From IMG/VR virus record IMGVR_UViG_3300011114_000356, positions 1-64,000 of that record: DNA of 64,000 nucleotides; one strand, 5' to 3'. The notes under the pieces were generated by a model, which was given only the letters and a program-made list of their open reading frames with translations, was not told where the DNA came from and searched no databases. This DNA is from a virus. Position numbers and translations under genes: made by a program. How positions within the stretch are numbered: position 1 is the stretch's first letter; the number at the start of each line of letters is the position of its first letter. Positions 57,713-64,000 of this stretch are shown here, piece after piece.

Positions 57713-58290
57713 TAATTATTCTCCAAAAGCTCTTTACGCCAAGTATAACCCTTATGAGTTGAAGATAGTTGTTTGGCACATCTATAAACGTGGGTAGAAG
57801 TAAATTTTGCTTTTTTTATAGCTTCTTTACCAATAAGAATAATTATTTCACTAGTATCCACATTTGTTCCAATAAATTTATATTTAGCTTTAGCTAGTCT
57901 TTGTTTTTGTTTAGTTTCTTCAGAATGTTTTCTGCCAAGCCAATATTTATTATTTAAGTTAGCTATCCCTTGTTTACTTTTTATTTCTTCAGACCAAGGT
58001 TTTCCTTTGTTCCATGGGGTCATTCCAAGAGAACCTTCACCTCCCCAAGTCATATTACATAATTTTTCACCAGAATCTCTATAAAACTTTATAAGTTTAA
58101 TCTCGTGAATAAATGCTTCTGGTTCGGAAAGGCCTTTAGCTATAATTTTAATTACTGGTTTTCCATATTTATTAACAATATGTTTCCAATAACTATTTCT
58201 ACTTTTTAATGAATAGGCTCTTCTACCATGGCCTTTACCAATATAAAAAAGCCTACCTTCAGGCGTATAATGGGCGTATGTATAATACAT
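57712..58290 (-). CDS. GIY-YIG homing endonuclease with NUMOD motifs
   Basis: 192 residues. YTYAHYTPEGRLFYIGKGHG (3-22), Arg 23-24, catalytic Glu likely E63 (FIHEIKLIKFY). NUMOD3-like GRKHSEETKQKQRLAK (119-134) and a C-terminal NUMOD1-like region (ILIGKEAIKKAKFTSTHVYR). It differs from the other GIY-YIG gene in its C-terminal domains. Ends one base into the large fibre gene. Confidence 0.78.
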   Translation of the reverse strand: MYYTYAHYTPEGRLFYIGKGHGRRAYSLKSRNSYWKHIVNKYGKPVIKIIAKGLSEPEAFIHEIKLIKFYRDSGEKLCNMTWGGEGSLGMTPWNKGKPWSEEIKSKQGIANLNNKYWLGRKHSEETKQKQRLAKAKYKFIGTNVDTSEIIILIGKEAIKKAKFTSTHVYRCAKQLSSTHKGYTWRKELLENN

Positions 58291-58304
58291 AAAACCCTTA
58301 TAAA

Positions 58305-58916
58305 TTAAGAAGTAGCTGTTGTACTATAAGTTACTGAAACTGTATCGCCAGCTGTTGTAACTTTAGCAGTAGAGAAAGCACCTGCAGAATACAATGTACC
58401 ACCAGTATTATTTTGTGTGTTTACAGCACCAGAACCTAATACCAAGAAGCAACCACCTACTGTGCCACCACCACCTGTAATAGTGTATGTAATTGCTGCT
58501 GCTGCTGATGTAGTTACGTTTGATGGTGTTGATCCAGTTGATGTTGCTGAAGCAAACACTGCTGTACCACGTACTGCTGAACCACCTACTGTGTAGTTAG
58601 TAAATTCTGTCCATCCAGCGTGTGATAACATTGTGTCTGAACCAGTACCAAATGTTGGTGATGCACCTGAAATAAGACCTAAAAATGGGCCAGTTACAGA
58701 ATATGTAGATCCTTTTAATAAAGTATCTAACATAAGTTGTTTACCGACTGCATTTACTAAATTAGGGAATGATTCTTCCCATTTTAAATTACCATCTTGG
58801 TCACGGCATTCAACGTGATAGTGGCCTTCAATACCTAATGTTTCATTGGCTACGGCACCAGCATTTAGCGTGATGGTTGCTTGATCACCAAATCCACCTT
58901 GTTCTTTTTGAATCAT
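58305..58916 (-). CDS. Virion structural protein, fibre-base region
   Basis: 203 residues: GIEGHYHVECRDQDGNLKWE, then NLVNAVGKQLMLDTLLKG, followed by a Ser/Thr/Gly-rich beta region. A common family ahead of fibre genes in aquatic phages. No enzymatic motif. Confidence 0.5.
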   Translation of the reverse strand: MIQKEQGGFGDQATITLNAGAVANETLGIEGHYHVECRDQDGNLKWEESFPNLVNAVGKQLMLDTLLKGSTYSVTGPFLGLISGASPTFGTGSDTMLSHAGWTEFTNYTVGGSAVRGTAVFASATSTGSTPSNVTTSAAAAITYTITGGGGTVGGCFLVLGSGAVNTQNNTGGTLYSAGAFSTAKVTTAGDTVSVTYSTTATS

Positions 58917-58925
58917 AATAACTCC

Positions 58926-59351
58926 TTAACTTATTCTTAAAATGGCACTTGTTGAATTTGCCGTTGGAAATTGCACTGTGAAACTAGATGTTGCTGTTTT
59001 ATCAGAGCCAAAATTTAATACAAAAACTGCTGCATTTGTAGTGCTATTATAAACTAAAGCACCCCTGCAAGTAAAATTTGCTGGGCTCCAAGTGACATTG
59101 GAGAAAGATACATATGCTGTATTATTTTCTGTATCTGAAAGTATTGTGGTTGGGGTCAAAGTAATGCCTCCAGCCGTGTATCCTGAGCCCGTAACCTCAT
59201 TTGTTGTGGTGTAGGCTGTGGTAGTATCATCTAAGTCTGCTAATGCGTTATAGAGGGCTATTTTGTACGTATATGGCGTACCTGTATTAAAGTTTTCTAA
59301 CCCTTTAAGCATATTAGATTTAAAGACTGTACAAGCGGTTTGAACTATCAT
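58926..59351 (-). CDS. Virion structural protein
   Basis: 141 residues: FKSNMLKGLENFNTGTPYTY, then YKIALYNALADLDDTTTAY, a beta-rich fold. The family is common between adaptor and fibre genes. Its start overlaps the adaptor gene by 4 bases. Confidence 0.5.
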   Translation of the reverse strand: MIVQTACTVFKSNMLKGLENFNTGTPYTYKIALYNALADLDDTTTAYTTTNEVTGSGYTAGGITLTPTTILSDTENNTAYVSFSNVTWSPANFTCRGALVYNSTTNAAVFVLNFGSDKTATSSFTVQFPTANSTSAILRIS

Positions 59352-60268
59352 GAATTAACCCTAAGTTTAGTCTGGCCATCACGGTATGCATCACCTCTTT
59401 CAAGGCCGTCACCAAGACGTTTAAGCTGTTGCATAGCTTCTTGATACTTTTCTTCATAATTTTTAATAACATCTGGTTCTTGTTTTTGGAAGATCATAGC
59501 TTCACGCATAGAACCATAGAATAATACTGGATCGTAATTATCGCCCAACCAGCTAGTTCCTGTAGAGTTAGATACCGCATTTACAGTAGCAGTAAAACCA
59601 GAACCAGCACCACCTAGACTTGCTGTAGCGGCACTTAATATGTTGCCTACTACATAGAACTGACCGCCTTCATTTAAAGTCACTGAGCTTACTGCACCAG
59701 AAGAGTTTACTACGATAGTAGCGGTAGCTCCAGATCCAGAACCTCCAGTTAATGATACATTTTCATATATACCAGGAACATATAATGATCCTACTGTAGT
59801 TACAGATATAAGTGATATTTGACCTTGCACAATAGTAGGTGGATAGTAAAAATAATGCAATTCAGCATTATAACTAGCATTAGGTGTAGGGCCTAGTATA
59901 AGTGATAGCTCATTGGTTGCGCTATATTGAGATCCAAATAATGCATAATGTGTTGGCGCTCCTGTATCTGCAGGGCTTGGAAATGCTTGACGGATATAGT
60001 TGACATCTTTATTCAACAAATATTCATATGTGCCATCTGCATTAATAATAGCTAAAGAATATGTAGATAACCAGTCGTTTGGAAGTGATAAATATTTATT
60101 TCCAGATGTAAGAGTACCAGTCACGTTTTTACGTAACGCTGGTATCTGAACTGAATTATAAATACGCTCTTCAGCTTCTTGAACAAAACGAGGTATATTA
60201 GCTACGAACAGTTGTTCAGTAGTTTCAGCATAATCTTGTATTGATTGATACAGTTGAACGTAGTTCAT
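59348..60268 (-). CDS. Adaptor / tail-connector protein
   Basis: 306 residues. NYVQLYQSIQDYAETTEQLF then VQEAEERIYNSVQIPALRKN and LSLPNDWLSTYSLAIINADG are typical of the phage adaptor family (gp11/gp4-like) that bridges portal and tail. A Gly/Ser-rich insert lies at about 165-225. C-terminus helical. Confidence 0.65.
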   Translation of the reverse strand: MNYVQLYQSIQDYAETTEQLFVANIPRFVQEAEERIYNSVQIPALRKNVTGTLTSGNKYLSLPNDWLSTYSLAIINADGTYEYLLNKDVNYIRQAFPSPADTGAPTHYALFGSQYSATNELSLILGPTPNASYNAELHYFYYPPTIVQGQISLISVTTVGSLYVPGIYENVSLTGGSGSGATATIVVNSSGAVSSVTLNEGGQFYVVGNILSAATASLGGAGSGFTATVNAVSNSTGTSWLGDNYDPVLFYGSMREAMIFQKQEPDVIKNYEEKYQEAMQQLKRLGDGLERGDAYRDGQTKLRVNS

Positions 60269-60270
60269 TA

Positions 60271-60603
60271 TTAGCCTTGTTTGCCGCTAATCTTACGACC
60301 TTTAGTAGCTGCACCATAACCACGCATTTCTTTAACACCGTATGGGTTAACTTCTGCATAATTACCTTTGCTTACACCGCCAACAGACATATTCTTTTTG
60401 TCTATTCCGTTGCCAGGTAAAACAATAGATTCATGCATTGTGCCATTTGGGTTAGGCATAGGTTGTTTATAAACACCAATGTCATTACCACCACCAGATG
60501 GATATTTAAATCCAGTATATGCACTAGCGTCTTTATTCTCTTTAGCGTGACCTAAAGGATAAGCTTCTGCTGGTGACACTGGAACTTTGCGTTCTTTAGT
60601 CAT
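60271..60603 (-). CDS. Small basic virion-region protein
   Basis: 110 residues, Gly/Lys/Asn-rich, mostly disordered (EAYPLGHAKENKDASAYTGF), ending ATKGRKISGKQG. Function unknown. Confidence 0.5.
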   Translation of the reverse strand: MTKERKVPVSPAEAYPLGHAKENKDASAYTGFKYPSGGGNDIGVYKQPMPNPNGTMHESIVLPGNGIDKKNMSVGGVSKGNYAEVNPYGVKEMRGYGAATKGRKISGKQG

Positions 60604-60605
60604 GA

Positions 60606-60800
60606 TTATTTACCTTTTTTTTGATTCATTGCTCTTGCTAAATTGCGTCCAAGTTTCTTCATAGATAATGAAGTTACTGTAGAAGCGCCCTTAGAACCTT
60701 TACCAGATTGAATTGCAACAGTAGGTCCTGAATCACCTAGATTTTTGCCTTTAGTTTTACCTTTTTTGGTAATACCATCAGCTGCTGATTTGTATGCCAT
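60606..60800 (-). CDS. Small basic protein with ADG-KGKTKG motif
   Basis: 64 residues with 16 or more Lys/Arg. Near the N-terminus KSAADGITKKGKTKGKNL matches the motif found at the C-termini of three other small proteins (62500-63766). Possibly DNA-binding or capsid-packaged. Confidence 0.5.
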   Translation of the reverse strand: MAYKSAADGITKKGKTKGKNLGDSGPTVAIQSGKGSKGASTVTSLSMKKLGRNLARAMNQKKGK

Positions 60801-60814
60801 TTTGTTTCTCCTAA

Positions 60815-61243
60815 TTAAGTTGTGACAATTGTTACATCGCCTATTATAACATTACTTATAAGGTGGTTAGGCGTTAATAAAGTATCAAATGAACTTGCTC
60901 CACCTACTGGATTCCAACCCCATTCAATCTGACGACTACCATCTTGTGGGTAACCATTGTCTTGAATATTGTAAGAATTGTTTTGTCCAGTTTGTAAACC
61001 TGTATTACCAGATACTTGATAAGATACATCTGGTCTTGGTTCACGTACCGCTTGTGGATCATTCACAGGATACATACCTAATAATAACTGTGGTTGATCT
61101 GGTTCCCAGCACTCTGGGCAAACCTTAACACTAATTTGTTTGGTTTTAAGTATAAGCTTTCTTAATTCTTTGAGCTTATATCTTTGGCCACAACGGTCAC
61201 ATTCGGCAATTGAATTTTTACCACTTGAATACTTGGTAGCCAT
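60815..61243 (-). CDS. Zinc-ribbon structural-region protein
   Basis: 142 residues. CDRCGQRYKLKELRKLILKT ... VCPECWEPDQPQ makes a four-Cys zinc ribbon in the first 50 residues; the rest is polar with a beta-rich end. Often seen beside adaptor genes in aquatic phages; role unknown. Confidence 0.55.
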   Translation of the reverse strand: MATKYSSGKNSIAECDRCGQRYKLKELRKLILKTKQISVKVCPECWEPDQPQLLLGMYPVNDPQAVREPRPDVSYQVSGNTGLQTGQNNSYNIQDNGYPQDGSRQIEWGWNPVGGASSFDTLLTPNHLISNVIIGDVTIVTT

Positions 61244-61245
61244 GA

Positions 61246-62193
61246 TTACCTTATATAAGACATATTTCTAGGCACAAATCTAATTGGTGCCTTTTCTCTG
61301 TCCTCTTGAGATGCTAGATCCCATTGTTTTTCATAATCTGATTGTAAAAATGCTACTCTATTTGGATCTACTGCTGGTGACTTAACAGCTAAATAATAAG
61401 CTAATCCAGCTACCATACATGGTAAGAATCTAAATGGAATATCATTAATACTTGTACCAGTGCCAGCATCTTGGACTCTACGCATTCTCCAGTATACAAA
61501 TGTATATTGATCACCAGGAGAGTTAGGTGTAGGCCATACATTAATAGTTGGCAAGTTAAGCACTGTAATATAATTACGTGGGCTTGTAGTAGCTATATGA
61601 AATACTGCAGTTGTATTGTTTTGACCACGAGCACAATTTAATAATTGATTAGTAGTGCTATCTACATTCGGATAGTAGATAATTTCATTGTCAATCTGAA
61701 TAAATCCAGCAGATGCAATAGTTGATACATCACTTAGTGTAATTGTTGTGTCTGTTGCACTGATAGATGCAGCTAAATATACAGTAGTTAAGTTAGACAT
61801 ACCAGTTTGTCTATTAATCCATACTTGAATTGGACGACCAGTAGCTAACTTGTTAGGAATAGTTGAATATGTATCTTCTGAGATACGATTAATATTAATG
61901 TCTTGTTGGTTAGGACCGCCATTACCTGTTCTTGTTACCATGCTTAATAGATCAATGGTATCTACTGGAAGAGCATAAGTAATCTGTCCTGTAGACATAG
62001 GTATTTGACCTTCTTCAATCGTCCAAAGGTTAATACCACGATTAGCCCATTCAATCGTTAATAGATTGAGGCTTCGTCTAGCGGTTCTAAAATCATAACC
62101 AGTTCTTAACTCTAAACCACAACGCTCAAATGCCTCTTCAATGAGGTCATTCATGTTTAGGTTAAATAATGTGGTTCCTGTAGTTGATGCCAT
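61246..62193 (-). CDS. Second adaptor / head-completion protein
   Basis: 315 residues: FNLNMNDLIEEAFERCGLEL, then RTARRSLNLLTIEWANRGIN and GQITYALPVDTIDLLSMVTR. This is the P22 gp4-like/adaptor pattern and matches the helical-bundle connector under the portal. Two adaptor-like proteins of similar size fit a short multi-ring tail. Confidence 0.65.
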   Translation of the reverse strand: MASTTGTTLFNLNMNDLIEEAFERCGLELRTGYDFRTARRSLNLLTIEWANRGINLWTIEEGQIPMSTGQITYALPVDTIDLLSMVTRTGNGGPNQQDININRISEDTYSTIPNKLATGRPIQVWINRQTGMSNLTTVYLAASISATDTTITLSDVSTIASAGFIQIDNEIIYYPNVDSTTNQLLNCARGQNNTTAVFHIATTSPRNYITVLNLPTINVWPTPNSPGDQYTFVYWRMRRVQDAGTGTSINDIPFRFLPCMVAGLAYYLAVKSPAVDPNRVAFLQSDYEKQWDLASQEDREKAPIRFVPRNMSYIR

Positions 62194-62214
62194 AAGTTAC
62201 CTTTTTGCTTTTAA

Positions 62215-62238
62215 CGCAAATATTTAACTAAATTTGCG
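62215..62238 (-). other. Intercistronic hairpin
   Basis: CGCAAAT/ATTTGCG, 7 bp with a 10-base loop, in the 58-base gap between the second adaptor and the 82-residue gene. No T-run; likely a processing or stability signal. Confidence 0.4.
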
Positions 62239-62251
62239 CTATTTGCAATTG

Positions 62252-62500
62252 TTATTTTTTAGCTGTTTTAGCAGCTCGTTTAAATTGTGCTGCAGTAGGT
62301 GCGCCTTTGGCTCCAACCTTACGCATCTTCTCACCAGAACCAGCAGCAATACGTGCTCTCTTAGCGTGAATGTTAGCGTATAGACCTACTTTGCCACCTT
62401 TAGCGTATTGAGTAAAGTCCGTATCATCTCTACGAGCTTTCTTTTTACCCTTAGGCATTTTAGATGGAGCAATATCACCCATACCACGAGAAGCTCTCAT
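62252..62500 (-). CDS. Small basic virion-region protein
   Basis: 82 residues, about one third Lys/Arg (PSKMPKGKKKARRDDTDFTQ, ending FKRAAKTAKK). Probably binds DNA or coats the inner capsid. Shares one base with its upstream neighbour. Confidence 0.5.
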   Translation of the reverse strand: MRASRGMGDIAPSKMPKGKKKARRDDTDFTQYAKGGKVGLYANIHAKRARIAAGSGEKMRKVGAKGAPTAAQFKRAAKTAKK

Positions 62501-62784
62501 TAGATTATTCTTCCTTTAGTTTTACCACGTTGAGCACATCCATCAGCTCTTGATGAGGCTGATTTAATAGATCCACCTTTGGCTTTTTTAACTGTTTTTT
62601 TAGATGCTTCTTCTTTTGCTACCTGTTGGTTTGTTTTCCAATCAGGTAAAGAATTGTATCTATCTACCATTTTTTTAACGCTGCCTTTAATTGTATCAAC
62701 TAAAGGAGATATAGTAGGGCCTGTACCAAGACCTTCTTCTTTTCCAGTTAACGGCTCTACAGCTTTAACGTAGTTTTCAGCCAT
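62500..62784 (-). CDS. Small basic protein with C-terminal ADG-RGKTKG motif
   Basis: 94 residues. A polar N-terminal half, then KKAKGGSIKSASSRADGCAQ and RGKTKGRII at the very end, matching the motif in the two following upstream genes. Confidence 0.5.
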   Translation of the reverse strand: MAENYVKAVEPLTGKEEGLGTGPTISPLVDTIKGSVKKMVDRYNSLPDWKTNQQVAKEEASKKTVKKAKGGSIKSASSRADGCAQRGKTKGRII

Positions 62785-62786
62785 AA

Positions 62787-63332
62787 TTAAACCATTCTGC
62801 CTTTTGTTTTACCACGAATAGCACAACCGTCAGCACGTTTTGAAGCTGAAGATACTTTGCCACCAGATGCCATTTTACCACCACCACAAGCTTTTTTAAC
62901 TTTACCGCCTTTTTTGTATGATCCAAAACCCATAGAGCGTCTTGCTTTTTCTTGCATATCAATATCAGCAATATCTTTAGCAGCTTTGTTAATCTTACCC
63001 ATATCTGGTCCGATAACATCTGGATTATCACGATCTACTGAACCGTAATCACCTTCAACAGTAATTTCTTTTTTAGTAACTTTTTTAGGGCTATTAAATT
63101 TAGGACCAATTTTTTCATCACTAAAGTCAACACGTGAAGCTACTTTTGGTTGTAAATTATCAATACTTGATTGTGAAAGTGTATTCTTTGTAAATTTAGA
63201 AGGAAATGTTTCGCCTGTTGCACGTCTATTTTGTCTCATTTCCTCTAATGTTTTACCAAATATTCTTAATTTGCCATCATCACTATCATTATCTAGTGTA
63301 GGCTTATTATCAACATATCTTACTTTTGCCAT
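62787..63332 (-). CDS. Basic protein with C-terminal ADG-RGKTKG motif
   Basis: 181 residues: charged and probably disordered body with acidic pieces (PTLDNDSDDGKLRIFGKTLE), then KKGGKVKKACGGGKMASGGK and KRADGCAIRGKTKGRMV at the end. Likely a virion protein; function unknown. Confidence 0.5.
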   Translation of the reverse strand: MAKVRYVDNKPTLDNDSDDGKLRIFGKTLEEMRQNRRATGETFPSKFTKNTLSQSSIDNLQPKVASRVDFSDEKIGPKFNSPKKVTKKEITVEGDYGSVDRDNPDVIGPDMGKINKAAKDIADIDMQEKARRSMGFGSYKKGGKVKKACGGGKMASGGKVSSASKRADGCAIRGKTKGRMV

Positions 63333-63343
63333 TTTGTTACTCC

Positions 63344-63766
63344 TTAAATAATTTTACCTTTGGTTTTGCCTTTGATAGCAATACCATTAGCTTTTGATAA
63401 TTGAGATGTTTTACCACCAGCAGCGTAGCATTTACCACCACGTTTCATGCCATGTTCTTTCATTTCTTCTGCTTTAGTTTCTTTTTTTTCATGTCTCATC
63501 ATAGCGGCTTTAGATGCATATTTTTCACCTGTGCCTTTTTCTGTGATGCCACCTTTTTTCATACCATGCATAGATTTTTCGTGACCTTTAACTTCTTTTT
63601 TAGCAATCATCTTTGCATCTGATTTTGTTGCACAGCCACCTTTTTTCATTGTTGGCATACTTGCTGGCATAGTAGGTGCTACAGACTTCATTGGGTTAAC
63701 TGCTAATGCTGGGCGTTTTTTAGCACGTCCTAACATCATAGCCATTCTTGGGTTTGTTGATTTCAT
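63344..63766 (-). CDS. Basic protein with C-terminal ANG-KGKTKG motif
   Basis: 140 residues, very rich in Lys and Met (MKKGGCATKSDAKMIAKKEV), ending SKANGIAIKGKTKGKII. Several KKGG/KRGG pieces recur in it and in its neighbour. Confidence 0.5.
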   Translation of the reverse strand: MKSTNPRMAMMLGRAKKRPALAVNPMKSVAPTMPASMPTMKKGGCATKSDAKMIAKKEVKGHEKSMHGMKKGGITEKGTGEKYASKAAMMRHEKKETKAEEMKEHGMKRGGKCYAAGGKTSQLSKANGIAIKGKTKGKII

Positions 63767-63775
63767 ATTAGTTCC

Positions 63776-64000
63776 TTAGTTACATTTCCATCGTTTAAGA
63801 GAAGCTGCCTTACGAGTAGGACGACCTTTTTCATCTTTCATAGGACCAGGCATACCAGACATACGAGCACAAAAAGATCTTTTACGAGGTCCACCTTGTG
63901 GTTGTGGAGCTTTTAAATTTGATCCTGTAGCAGCGTTATATTTAGCACGACCTTTAGCTGTTAAGCCAGCACCTTTAGATACTGGTAACTTTTCACCACG
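63776..64000 (-). CDS. Small basic phage protein, C-terminal part (cut by window edge)
   Basis: The last 74 residues of a gene that begins beyond 64000. PVSKGAGLTAKGRAKYNAAT, GPRKRSFCARMSGMPGPMKD and GRPTRKAASLKRWKCN are typical of a small basic phage family (I believe DUF6321). Function unknown; likely virion-associated from context. Confidence 0.6.
   Translation of the reverse strand, partial: RGEKLPVSKGAGLTAKGRAKYNAATGSNLKAPQPQGGPRKRSFCARMSGMPGPMKDEKGRPTRKAASLKRWKCN

Noticed and set aside
1-64000. tRNA genes
   Set aside because: I looked for typical T-loop and acceptor patterns in the intergenic regions and saw none, but a covariance-model search would be needed to exclude them.
1-64000. 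Integrase, excisionase or C1-type repressor (temperate lifestyle)
   Set aside because: No such gene is visible. The HTH and RHH proteins are small and lie in replication operons, so a lytic lifestyle is more likely.

Overview
The window is the AT-rich genome, or most of the genome, of a strictly lytic tailed phage (Caudoviricetes). It has a large terminase, a P22-like portal, a major capsid protein, two adaptor-like proteins, long Gln-rich and polyvalent internal-type proteins, and no tape measure or tail-tube gene. This gene set suggests a short-tailed (podovirus-like) particle. No integrase, repressor, DNA polymerase or RNA polymerase gene is visible, so replication and transcription probably depend on the host enzymes plus a phage primase and helicase. 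The host is inferred to be a methylotrophic proteobacterium (for example a Methylophilaceae relative), because the phage carries a complete pqqA gene. PqqA is the precursor peptide of pyrroloquinoline quinone (PQQ), the cofactor of methanol dehydrogenase.

Layout. (1) 1-8671, minus strand: head and packaging operon, transcribed leftward as TerS, four small ORFs, TerL, portal, a coiled-coil protein, GroES-like co-chaperonin, scaffold-like protein, two head proteins and the start of the capsid gene. (2) 8672-9010: divergent promoter region. (3) 9011-14616, plus strand: about 22 tiny, tightly overlapping early-type genes of unknown function, ending in a SleB-like cell-wall hydrolase. Conserved two-hairpin elements sit in three of the spacers. 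(4) 14640-18810, minus strand: primase, SF2 helicase, a PD-(D/E)XK-like protein and small DNA-binding proteins. (5) 18811-19666: long non-coding region with many inverted repeats, a terminator, and candidate promoters facing both ways. (6) 19667-20406, plus strand: pqqA followed by a 2-oxoglutarate/Fe(II) oxygenase-like gene. (7) 20407-27132, minus strand: DUF1289 protein, phosphoesterase, SprT-like protease, HNH protein, ERF annealase, PD-(D/E)XK exonuclease and others. (8) 27239-27604, plus strand: RusA resolvase. (9) 27576-64000, minus strand: small basic virion-type proteins, adaptors, a modular tail-fibre cassette with two GIY-YIG homing endonucleases, the lysis cassette, tail hub, internal virion proteins and a 1868-residue polyvalent protein.

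Read leftward, the left edge stops in the capsid gene and the right edge starts in small virion genes that lie ahead of the adaptors. The two edges therefore look like neighbouring parts of one late operon, and the window may be a circularly permuted, nearly complete genome. The most notable content is the pqqA locus: a phage copy of the PQQ precursor peptide, with a switch-like leader, next to an iron oxygenase. Other items worth following are a recurring basic motif in the small virion proteins and the tandem-hairpin RNA elements between early genes.
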